Assembly: GCA_015852425.1 (NCBI GenBank)
Contig: JAAAIG010000787.1
Span: 300-17,947 of the forward strand
Length of the DNA stretch: 17,648 nt
DNA from: Gryganskiella cystojenkinii
Lineage: Eukaryota; Mortierellomycota; Mortierellomycetes; Mortierellales; Mortierellaceae
Direction: 5' to 3'
Position numbers and translations under genes: made by a program. Shown here in pieces: positions 9,501 through 17,648 of this stretch; the first letter of the stretch is position 1; the number at the start of each line of letters is the position of its first letter. The notes under the pieces were generated by a model. The model saw only the letters and a program-made list of their open reading frames with translations, did not search any database and was not told the origin of the DNA.

Positions 9501-10618
9501 GAGAAGTCGATATGGTCGAGAAGGAAGATGAAAAACCAGATGATGGAAAACCGTTCAGACCCATGTTTACAAAACGCACGGCATCCGATCGTTCGTCTTC
9601 CAAGTCTGGACCAAGTCGGGCTCCCAAAGCAATCAAACTGGATCTGGATGATGACCATGAAGAGGAGGATGAAGATGTCATGGGCCCTAAATTATCTATT
9701 CCGAAACCCAAGGTCGCCGCAGGAACGAAGCGATCAGTCACTCGGAGAAAGGAAGAAGACGACGACCAACAGGAAGAGTACAAGTCTGTTTTGAATGAAG
9801 AGGTTGTTATGTCGGACGATGATGACATGATCGGGCCGATGCCTCCACCACCTCCTCTCCCAAAGGACGATACGCCTGAAGGATACGCTTCAGATACTCG
9901 CAGCAAGCGACTCAAGATCTCCAAGGATGATGCCGGATCGCCCTTGTCCGAATCGCGCCAACAACGACAATCACGGTCCCGTTCACGCTCGGTATCTGAG
10001 GATGAGAATGAGGAGGGTGATGAGAGCTCACGATCCAAGTCAGATCATACAAGGGGCATTAGCAGCGGTGCCAGTTCCAGTAAGCGATCCTATCGTCATC
10101 GGTCCCAATCACCCAGTAAAAGTCCCGAGACTTCCGAGAGACCCGAAAGTCGAAGCAAGAGCAGGCACAGCCACAGAGAGTCCAGCAGTAGTAGTAGTCG
10201 GAAAAAGTCTCGAAAGGATGACAAAGATCGCGACCGTGATCGCGAGAGAGCCAGGGACAAGGACCGAGATCGTGAGAGCAAGAGCCGATCGTCTGATAAA
10301 CACAAATCATCGTCATCCTCGTCTTCCTCCTCAAGACATCATGACCGCCACCGCGATAGTCGTGATAGGGACCGAGACAAGGACAGGGATCGCAGCAGTA
10401 AATACAAGAGTCGAGATCGAAGCAGGGACAGGAAATCGAGTCGACGCGATCGGAACGATGATCATGATGAAGAGGATATGTGGGTTGAAAAGGAAGTTGG
10501 TGTTCCTGGCTCTGATCACCGAACCCCTCCGCCGCCATCATCTGGGTCTTCCAGTACAGCTGCTACGGACTCGCCTTCTATGCGGTCTAGTCGTCCTCGA
10601 GCGTCCGCCTTCTTTTGA
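6577..10618 (+). CDS. GPATCH1: GPATCH1, G-patch domain spliceosomal protein
   Basis: Seven exons join in frame: 6577-6681, 6819-6909, 7027-7121, 7255-7370, 7502-7818, 7925-8910 and 9011-10618, giving 1105 residues (human GPATCH1: about 930). The DUF1604-type N-terminal region (about 30-110) contains [21 protein letters not shown]. The G-patch (about 157-200) contains [17 protein letters not shown]. Downstream family landmarks include [29 protein letters not shown] and [15 protein letters not shown] charged helical stretch lies at about 657-687, an acidic cluster at about 698-717, and an Arg-Ser/Arg-Asp-rich tail at about 885-1050. G-patch proteins activate DEAH helicases; GPATCH1 is known to act with DHX35 in spliceosomes, probably in splicing fidelity. 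The start at 6577 is chosen because it begins the conserved N-terminus and has A at -3. Introns of 100-137 bases start with GT and end with AG, most with CTAAT-like branch sites. Confidence 0.93.
10120..10445 (+). repeat. Arg-Ser / Arg-Asp-rich coding repeat
   Basis: Codons for Arg, Ser, Asp and Lys alternate through most of this stretch of the GPATCH1 last exon. The protein segment has an RS-like part and an RD/RE-like part. Such tails are typical of splicing factors, where phosphorylation controls speckle localisation and interactions. Long shadow frames on both strands arise from this repetitive composition. Confidence 0.8.
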
Positions 10619-10801
10619 GAGAGAGAAAGCTTTACATGCTACGTAGAAATCTTCAATTGCGTCTTTTGTAGAGAATTTTTTGTTCCGCATCAATTATCAT
10701 GGGGAAATTGGTATAAAGAATAACACATATTTTTATGACCATCCCCTGCCCCTACTTGCAAGAATATTTTCTGCTCAAATATGAAAAAAAAAATAACCCC
10801 T
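10619..10801. other. Short convergent 3' region
   Basis: Only 183 bases separate the stop codons of GPATCH1 (+) and the minus-strand coiled-coil gene. No canonical AATAAA is visible on either strand. AT-rich variants are present, such as the ATAAAAATA-like sequence on the minus strand near 10730. The two 3' untranslated regions probably meet or overlap. Confidence 0.6.
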
Positions 10802-12121
10802 CTAAACACGAGTGTTCTCGAGCATGCGTCGGATGGTTTCCAAATTGTTTGCTCGCGTCTGCTCGAGTCTCTTTCGGAGATCCAAGACCCTGATCTGATC
10901 CTTGTATTCATCCTCCATCAATGTCTTTTCGCGCTTGAAATCCGCGATCCATTCGGTTTGGTTCCTGATTTCGGTTTCGAGAACCGCGACTTGTTCTTGG
11001 ACCTGGCGAGTCGCTTCTTGGACGCGGACACGTTCTTGTCCAAGAAGCGATGAGAGTTTGATCGCCGAGACCATGGATTCGGAATAGGCGGTATTCAACG
11101 ACGATGAGGAGGAGGAGAAGGAGGAGGAAGAGGGAGAGGAGGACGGACATGGTCGCGAACTTTTCGCGCACGCTGTTGTGGGCTTGGTTGCGATTACTGG
11201 AAGGGAAGTGATGGTGATGGAAGCGTCCATGGTACGGCCGATTTCTTTGCCTTCTTTGATATCCTCACCACCATCGTAATCATCTTCATCGCTTAGAACA
11301 AACTTGCTTGGTGAGTCTGCATGGTCGCCAAGAAGTTGGCCAGACTTGTCGTCCTCGTTTTCCGCTTGGATGCGATGGTCCCTATCGAAAAGGCATTCAG
11401 AGAGTCGCTTGCAACCTTTACTAGAGTGATTAGAGTCATGAGCAGGACACTCAGTGCACTCACTCTCATAGAGGTAATACTGGTCCAACTCGCTCTCGTA
11501 ACTCTGGTAAGAGTCCAGGGGTAAGATACTCTTGTAGAAACGAGCCTCGAGGTCTTGATCGTCTTTATCCTTTATTGAGTTGGTTCGTTTCGTCAGGGTG
11601 GTGCTGGTCCCGCTGTTGTTGGAACCGGGGCGGTTAGGGGTCTCGTCATGGCTGCAAGGCAGTCGAGCGTGGTCGTCTCGACCGTTGCGTCCGGAAAAGT
11701 CGTTTGAGTTGAAGGAGGAGGAGGAAGAAGAGGAGGAAGAGGAAGAAGAAGAGGAAAAGGGGGAAGAGTGGGAGGAATAGGTAATGTCGGACGGATGCGC
11801 CTGATTGCGGCCGAGACGAAAGGTTTTTTGGTTACTTTTGTGATGTTTTTGATCATTATCGTCAGAAAAGTCTTCTTTTTCGTCTTGCCAGGAGTCCAGA
11901 TCTTGACCGTCAGACTCGTAATCAATCGAGTCTTTTGATTCCTGGGATCGAGTCCGATTGCTGGTGCTCTGGTTGCTGGTGGCTGTTATTGTTCGATTGT
12001 GGTGTGGGAGGTGGTCTAGATCAAGGCAGGAAGGAAGGACACGAGTATGGTGAATTTGACGACAGATCAATCGTGACGACTGTGGAATGATCAAGGGAGG
12101 GAGGGAGTGAGAGGCGGCCAT
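10802..12121 (-). CDS. Low-complexity protein with C-terminal coiled coil, unknown family
   Basis: An uninterrupted minus-strand frame encodes 439 residues from the ATG at 12121. The frame is open further upstream, but only through CT-rich leader sequence with no ATG. I do not recognise the family. The first 33 residues lack Asp and Glu and contain R17, R21 and R27, so a mitochondrial presequence is possible. A Ser run (about 118-137) follows an Asp/Ser/Lys/Asn-rich region. A Cys/His group has C222, C225, H228, H232, C237 and C243. A second Ser run precedes residues 345-439, which include SSLLGQERVRVQEATRQVQE and end in RKRLEQTRANNLETIRRMLE. That last part is strongly helical, heptad-like and lacks prolines. 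The tail is the part most likely to be conserved. The gene converges on GPATCH1 and diverges from the WD40 gene. Function is unknown; that it is a real gene is well supported. Confidence 0.75.
   Translation of the reverse strand: MAASHSLPPLIIPQSSRLICRQIHHTRVLPSCLDLDHLPHHNRTITATSNQSTSNRTRSQESKDSIDYESDGQDLDSWQDEKEDFSDDNDQKHHKSNQKTFRLGRNQAHPSDITYSSHSSPFSSSSSSSSSSSSSSFNSNDFSGRNGRDDHARLPCSHDETPNRPGSNNSGTSTTLTKRTNSIKDKDDQDLEARFYKSILPLDSYQSYESELDQYYLYESECTECPAHDSNHSSKGCKRLSECLFDRDHRIQAENEDDKSGQLLGDHADSPSKFVLSDEDDYDGGEDIKEGKEIGRTMDASITITSLPVIATKPTTACAKSSRPCPSSSPSSSSFSSSSSSLNTAYSESMVSAIKLSSLLGQERVRVQEATRQVQEQVAVLETEIRNQTEWIADFKREKTLMEDEYKDQIRVLDLRKRLEQTRANNLETIRRMLENTRV
11711..11770 (-). repeat. Serine-codon run in the coiled-coil protein gene
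   Basis: The plus strand reads as GAG/GAA/AAG triplets, which on the coding minus strand are serine (TCC/TCT) codons with few interruptions. A second, shorter run lies near 11100-11140. Both are candidates for length variation between strains. Confidence 0.75.
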
Positions 12122-12310
12122 TCGTAGTCCGTGGCCCTTTATTGGAAAGAAGAGGTGCGATATTGAGGGAGAAAAATACAGCGGAGACAAAAGAAAAAAA
12201 GAGAGAGAGAGAGAGTAAAGAAAGACAAAGAGACAGAGACAGCAGGTTAAAGGTGTGGAAAAGAAAGAAAAGAGGAAATAGAAAGATGGTGGTTCACGAA
12301 ACAAAGGGAA
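12122..12310 (-). promoter_or_regulatory. CT-rich leader/core promoter of the minus-strand gene
   Basis: On the minus strand this is a pyrimidine-rich stretch without any ATG before the start codon at 12121. This is the pattern expected of a fungal leader and core promoter. A CCAAT sequence on the minus strand lies just upstream of the start, around 12139-12144. The transcription start is not known. Confidence 0.45.
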
Positions 12311-12895
12311 CGAAAGAAGAAAAAAAAATAGTTGTTAAAGCTCGCCACCTTGTCTGGTCATGTAAAAAAAGATTTTTACAAAGCGAGAGAAGGCGAGAAG
12401 GCAAAGACGGTTGTGTGGCCATGAAAAAAGCAAGGAGTGTTTCCTAGCGATGGCCCACAAGTCGAAGGCTGAGTATTGTCCGCCAGTTATTCTCCCGTCA
12501 GACTATGGACTTTTATTTTGAGCGAGCAAAAAAAATAATTGTTTCCGTGTAGCGGTCGACATTTTTTATTTTGTTGATAGGTTACCATTATGGCACTGTT
12601 GTCACCCAAGGGCGTGTGTGTCTTTCTCACTCAATTGGTCCTGATACACAGCCCCAAGGTATCGAAAGAGTAGGATATGTTGATAGCTAAAAGGAGTCGC
12701 CACCCACGGTGTTGGATACTCAAAGAGAAGAATCGAAAAAAAGGGAATCCGTGTTTTGTCGCGTCTACATTTCTCCTAGAGATGTCACAGTCAAGCATTG
12801 ATGTCGATCGTTAATAGACATTGTCTGGTTCCTGAGAATGTGCCATCCTGGCTACAATTGCCTCGGGTTGCCAAGGATTCCATGCGAGTTGTCCG

Positions 12896-12927
12896 TCGAA
12901 GGGTCGAAGGGTCGAAGGGTCGATGGG
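12896..12927. repeat. TCGAAGGG tandem repeat, four units
   Basis: Four adjacent 8-base units read TCGAAGGG three times and TCGATGGG once. The repeat lies 260-290 bases upstream of the WD40 start codon. It could be a protein-binding array or a simple slippage minisatellite. Confidence 0.8.
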
Positions 12928-12951
12928 GTGTCATAAACAAAAAAGAGATGC

Positions 12952-12965
12952 CCAATCACCAATCG
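12952..12965 (+). promoter_or_regulatory. Doubled CCAAT box
   Basis: Two CCAATC motifs follow each other directly (CCAATCA then CCAATCG), about 220-235 bases before the WD40 start codon. This matches the spacing and consensus (CCAATCA/G) for the Hap/NF-Y CCAAT-binding complex. Use in vivo is inferred. Confidence 0.5.
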
Positions 12966-13186
12966 TTCATTGAAAGTAGGGTTATTCTGCCTTTGTGACT
13001 GTTTGAAGGTCAAACAAGAAAAAGAAAAGAGATCTGGTGAATGGCCTCTTAAAGGCACCACTGACAGTCGTCTCGCTCCCTTTGTGCACATTGATCCCCT
13101 TCTTTTCACCCACTGTACATTCTCCATCCATAAGAAGAAAAAGGGGGGCAGAATACCATCTTCATCCTCCAATCTTTACTACCCAT

Positions 13187-16100
13187 ATGGACCCCGACGA
13201 CCATGACCGGGACCCGCACATCTCTTCCGACCCTCCAGCCAAAAAGCCAAAATTGACCGAGCCCAAGCATGAACCCAACCTCGACGCGCTCTACAACCTC
13301 TCTGCCTTACTCACCACCTCTCGGCAGGACCGGAGGCCCCATCAACAGCATCCACCAAAGAGCCGCCCACTCTCTGCGCCATCTCTCTCTTCGTCTACAA
13401 CCTCGAAATCAATCTCCACATCGGATTTCCGGGCCAAAGCAATTTCGAGCGCCACCATATCCCTGAATCGAGGCCGTGTCAGCAGTAGCAACAACAACAG
13501 CCACAGCGACAAGAGACAGTCCTCATTAGTCGGCCATGACGCGTCCCCAGCCATAACTTCTTTTTCTCATCCAACGCGGCTCACTCAACCTCGTCACCAC
13601 CAACACACCAAGAGCACACTTCCCTTCTCAAAACAGCGGCCGAGTTCTGTAATCACTCTGAGCGATAACAGGACCGTCAGCGAGCTCGCCGCTTCGAATA
13701 GATCCACATCTTCCCCTTCTCCCAATGGCAACCATCTCCCTATCGAACGCGACCGATTAGCAACGGCTGCTCCAGTGAAACAAACACAGGTTCAGCCAGG
13801 TTCGATTGTCCCGGCCAAACGTTTCGTCGTCTCCGATACAACCGTCACATGGTCCAGATCAGCACCCGAAGCAGGATTCCAACTTCAAGCATATACACCG
13901 CAGAAGGCTAGTCCACCAGCAAGTAGCAACCCCGGTCATCAAAGGAATATTGGCACAAGCACGGCACTGGAAAAGAAACCTATCGTGTCCAAGAATGGGT
14001 CGTCCTCGGCGAGTACACTACTGACGCAAGTGTCCCCAGAGAGGTACACGAATGGCGGCAACAACAGGAACAACAGTGCAAATACCATTCGATCCCCTGT
14101 GCCAGTCACTATACCAAAACAGTCGTCGGCTCTACCAGAGAAACCTGAGCTCGTGATCAAACGTAATCATGGATCTCCTAATGCCATGACCGCAATGATC
14201 ACAAATCAAGTGTTTCCCGGCCTCTCAAACCGGCACACAGGCGACGGAAGCAATGGCGACAAGAACAACGGTGCTGTTTCAAGTCCCCGAGTCCCAACAA
14301 TCCGAAAAGAAAAGATGATCGCCAAGGCTGTACCAAACAAAGAGCATAGCGCTACCAACGTAACGTCAACATTACAACCGACCACAACGCAAACCTCAGA
14401 GGTTCCTCCAGGGCGCCGCGTAGTCGGATCAAGAGACGACACTGTGCCTGGGTCACGCTCACCCATGCCATTGACTATTCCGCCGAAACCTGGCATTACG
14501 GAGCGCAAAAGCTCAGGACCACTTCAGAGTCGAAGCTCATCCAGTACAGAGTCTATGCCGGCAAATCAGAGCACAGAAATCGACATGTCAAAGTTGCGTC
14601 TGAACAGTGAGAGTCCGACCTCAACAAGACCGAAGGGCGTATCGGCAATTACAGGGAAGGTGTTAAACAAAACAACCTTGGGGGCTTACCATGAAGCCTA
14701 TCTTTCCAAGATCAAGGATGACTTTTTGGCCTCGAATCGGGGCAGGGCAACCTTACATATCATAAACAACAGGCACAAACCTATTGCCGATGACGTGACC
14801 CCAGTCTTGTCAATAGGGGATGACATTGCTGAATTGCTTAATAGCCCACCAGTTGTTAGCATAACGGACACCGATACCGAGAGGACCACGACAGCACCGC
14901 ACAAGGCGGACGACAGACGTGGTGGCTCCCCAGCCCTGCAAATGAACCGAGTAACGAGCGAAAATGTGCCTCGAGTTGAGGTCCCTCAACCGAGTCACGT
15001 GGTCAAGTCGAAATCTGCACGTTATGGACATAAAGGTGCTATTCCTAAGATGGCAAACGGACTCTCTTATCAATCAGGCACGAACAGTCGCCCAATCGAA
15101 ATTTCAGACGGAAATAGCGACAATGCTCAAAGTCGCCGACAATCTCTGACATCAACAGATGACGTGGATTACATTTCCATTAGCAGTTCAGAGTATTTTG
15201 ACGCCATGCCTTTTGAGGAGGACGATAGTGACCCTGACGAAGTTAATTTGGTTCCGGTGAAAGAAGAGGTAAATAGCTGTGAGGCATGGTCGACATCTTC
15301 TCTCTTTAAAAATTTTGTCCGCTTTATTTTTCAGGGAGGGGGTTTGTTTTTAAAAAGTCTGGTTTTATTCTAATATTTCGAGGCCAATATCATTTTTTCT
15401 TCTTCTTTGAAAAACGTAAATAGTCTGTTGAGTACGAAGCAACGGATGACGAAGCTTTTGTGTACGAATCAACGCCGTCTGAAGAATCAAGGATGGAGCC
15501 ATGCGAGGACGATTCGATGGAGGACACAACAAGAGGCGACGAGTACCACATGGTAGCCATTGCATCATATCGCAAATCAGCAACTCAACTCTTGGTATGT
15601 TGCATATCGTATGAGAGATTTAGAAGTTAGAATATTCGATGGCCAATTGAGAAACATTCAAAAGACTAATCAAAGCCACTGATTTGTATCTGTACGATAG
15701 AGGTATCAACGAGAGATGATCCAGGAGCGGGATTTGAAGCTTGCTGCAGAGCGCAGGAAACGTCGAGCTGATTTACCTCCAGGATTCAGTGAGCTTGAGA
15801 TGAAGTTGATTTATGAAATGGTAGATTCGTTCCTAAGCCAAGTTCAACCCGTCAATTGGCTCCAAATTGCCGAGTAAGTGCATTTCATGTCCATTGTCAT
15901 GGCGAAAAAATGATATTTATGCAGGACCAAGCAACTGGAAAACGTATTATATTGTTTTCAAAAATAGGACCATTACAGACAAAGTGGGAGTCATCAGAGA
16001 CCCAGAGGAGCTACAAAACGCTTTCGAGTATTCCATCCGGAACTATCCGCAGACTCGTCCGCCATCAAATCGTCTGAGTTTTGACGACAGAATTCCTTTG

Positions 16101-17601
16101 ACTAAGCTTTTGAAAAGACGAGAGACGAGACGAGAAAAAACTCCTTTGCTAAGAGTAAGTCACAAACGATGCCTTTTTTTCTTGTTGTACCTTAAAGATA
16201 AAATGAGGGCCATTATTCACCGTTTGATTCTAGGATATTATCGTGAGGAAACAGTTCGAACGCTATGAGGAGGCAGCCCGGTTCAATTTTGCAAGTGGCA
16301 GTGTCGTGGACTTGGCTGTCAAGGCCGATAATGGACAGTAAGTATCGTTTTTTTCGACCATTTCAATAGAGTACTATTTCCGGTTGGATTCGATTTTAAC
16401 GCTACGTCATACCATCCTGCATAGCCTCAAGATAGCCATTGCCAGCACTGCGACCCCGGATATTTACAATCGCGATGGCAATCTTGTGTTATGCGACCTC
16501 AACAAGGGGAAGGCAAGGCATCTTCGCGGCCACAGCGTTTACGATTCAACTTTTGAACAGAGTATGTAAATTTGTCAGGTTCCTGATATGGCTTAATAGT
16601 TTATAACTGCTGTTTTACTTGAATTATCAAATGATTCTCAATTTTTTATCCTTCTGCACTCTAGCCATGCACACCACGGTCAATGAGGTGGCCCTTTCGT
16701 TCTCGAAAAAATTCTTCTTGTCCGTGTCGAATGACCACAGGACCAAGGTAATCAATGGCGACCTGTAATTGTCCAGTCCGATAATTCTTGGCATGATGTT
16801 AACAATTTATTCTCTTTTCCCTCCTGATGATGCATAGGTTTGGGATGCCGATACTGGAGCCATTGTACAAACCTTTCGTAAGACCGGTCATTTAGTACAC
16901 CATAGATAATATCTGCTGAATGCATTTGCAGCCTGCTTATATATGTTTTTTTTTGTTACTTGACTATAGATGCCAGTCATGCCAATGTCAATCGAGTTGC
17001 CGTCCTACAGGATTCACTTTCATATCAGGACATTTTTGCAACAGGATCGGATAATGGGTGAGTTGATTGCCACAAGAGTTTGCTTTGTATGGAGAAATCA
17101 CAATATTCTTACATGTTCTGCCAATTTCATTTCACTTTTGTTTTAGTGAGATCGACCTTTATTCGATCGGGGAGGATGGTCAAATCGAGGCCCGAAACAA
17201 ACAGCTGGGATTACAAATTGCGAAACCGATTTCATGCCTGTCTTTTGGTCGAGGGCATTATTGGGATTGTCTAGCAGCTGGACTGGAAGCGCCTGATTCT
17301 TTCAAGAACAAGCAGCATGGTCAGGTACAGTCTTGAAAGTCTCTAGGGGCGGAATGGACAGCAAGGAAAGGGGGAAGGATGATACAGTTGTATCTGTCAA
17401 CATATATATCTAGGTCTAATTCTATTTTTGCACCTTGCCATGTTGCCTCTGGATTCCCATGTTTTTTTTTTTTGTTATTGTAGGTCGCATTTTATGACGC
17501 CGACACTCTTACCACACCTGTCGTTGGTGATCTTGGGTTTCGCTATACTACAAGAGTCAACGTGGCTAAAAGTGTCTCCTGTCTCAAGTGGTGCAACCGA
17601 G
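13187..17601 (+). CDS. WD40 beta-propeller protein with long disordered N-terminus (3' end outside window)
   Basis: Eleven exons can be read: 13187-15268, 15424-15594, 15701-15873, 15968-16154, 16234-16337, 16425-16561, 16665-16747, 16838-16877, 16970-17057, 17147-17324 and 17484-17601. They give at least 1120 residues; the last visible exon ends at a GGTAAGT donor. The first in-frame ATG is 13187. Residues 1-694 are disordered, with a basic KKPK signal at 19-22 and several SUMO-interaction-like motifs. A helical region (about 752-890) includes PGFSELEMKLIYEM and VNWLQIAE. WD40 repeats begin near 890, shown by YNRDGNLVLCDL, LRGHSVYD, FLSVSNDHRTKVWDADTG and FATGSDNGEIDLYSI. A nuclear scaffold is likely. 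The layout recalls the WD40 subunit of Clr4-type heterochromatin complexes (S. pombe Raf1/Dos1, Neurospora DIM-9), but I hold that only weakly. The intron 3 acceptor is uncertain. Confidence 0.85.
15874..15967 (+). other. Intron 3 of the WD40 gene, acceptor ambiguous
   Basis: The donor is a perfect GTAAGT. Three candidate AG acceptors lie downstream. GCAG ending at 15924 looks strongest, but it shifts the frame into a TAG at 15965-15967. AG at 15930-15931 and TAG at 15965-15967 both keep the frame and differ by 12 codons. I prefer 15967, because the 94-base intron matches its neighbours (79-159) while 58 would be an outlier. No CTAAY branch site is visible. Confidence 0.55.
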
Positions 17602-17648
17602 GTAAGTTAATGTGAAAGTGAAAAATGACCGATACTGGCTGAAAAAAA

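Larger units (their letters stand above)
12311..13186. promoter_or_regulatory. Divergent promoter spacer between coiled-coil and WD40 genes
   Basis: No coding region is supported here. The start codons of the two flanking genes are 1065 bases apart and point away from each other, so this spacer should contain both promoters. It holds an inverted CCAAT at about 12634, an 8-bp tandem repeat, a doubled CCAAT box, and a three-codon upstream frame (ATG 13040, TAA ending 13051) before the WD40 gene. Confidence 0.5.

Noticed and set aside
9352..10038. Long antisense frame (228 codons) opposite GPATCH1
   Set aside because: It is Ser-rich because the sense strand encodes Asp/Glu runs. It is a shadow of a well-supported exon.
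12122..12304. 61-residue hydrophobic N-terminal extension of the coiled-coil protein
   Set aside because: It would start with TTG, and its Phe/Leu/Ser sequence is only the translation of a CT-rich leader.
13037..13186. 50-residue N-terminal extension of the WD40 protein
   Set aside because: The extension would start with GTG. The first in-frame ATG is at 13187, and the upstream sequence looks like a leader.
13795..13815. GGTTCGAT resembling a tRNA B box
   Set aside because: It lies inside the WD40 coding exon. No matching A box or foldable cloverleaf was seen.
15335..15373. Alternative exon 2 start of the WD40 gene after TTTTTCAG
   Set aside because: It meets a stop after 12 codons. The acceptor at 15423 continues in frame into acidic sequence like that before the intron.

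Overview
This window looks like chromosomal DNA of an intron-containing fungus. Its genes have GT-AG introns of roughly 80-160 bases, often with CTAAT/CTAAC-like branch sites. Leaders are pyrimidine-rich on the coding strand, and the proteins carry long Ser, Gln/His, Pro and Arg-Ser/Arg-Asp low-complexity stretches. Together with the protein families, this suggests an early-diverging filamentous fungus, perhaps Mortierella-like. The lineage is an inference, because no rRNA or mitochondrial marker is present. I see no transposon, tRNA, CRISPR array or viral remnant.

Layout: positions 1-2387 hold no gene I can support. They contain homopolymers, a purine-rich stretch followed by a pyrimidine-rich stretch, and the probable leader of the next gene. 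A single-exon gene at 2388-6263 (+) encodes a Mub1/SamB-type MYND zinc-finger protein. After a 313-base gap, a seven-exon gene at 6577-10618 (+) encodes the G-patch splicing factor GPATCH1. It converges on a minus-strand gene (12121-10802) for a disordered protein with a C-terminal coiled coil, family unknown. A 1065-base divergent spacer with an 8-bp tandem repeat and a doubled CCAAT box leads to a gene starting at 13187 (+). That gene has a 2.1-kb disordered first exon followed by at least ten short exons encoding a WD40 beta-propeller, and it runs off the right edge.

The genes do not form an obvious pathway. They look like unlinked housekeeping or regulatory functions: ubiquitin-ligase adaptor, pre-mRNA splicing, unknown coiled coil, and probably nuclear WD40 scaffold. 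I do not see a convincing new multi-gene system. The best second-look items are the WD40 gene (SUMO-interaction-like motifs, possible relation to the CLRC/DCDC WD40 subunit, ambiguous intron 3), the orphan coiled-coil protein, and an extra helical block in the Mub1-like protein.
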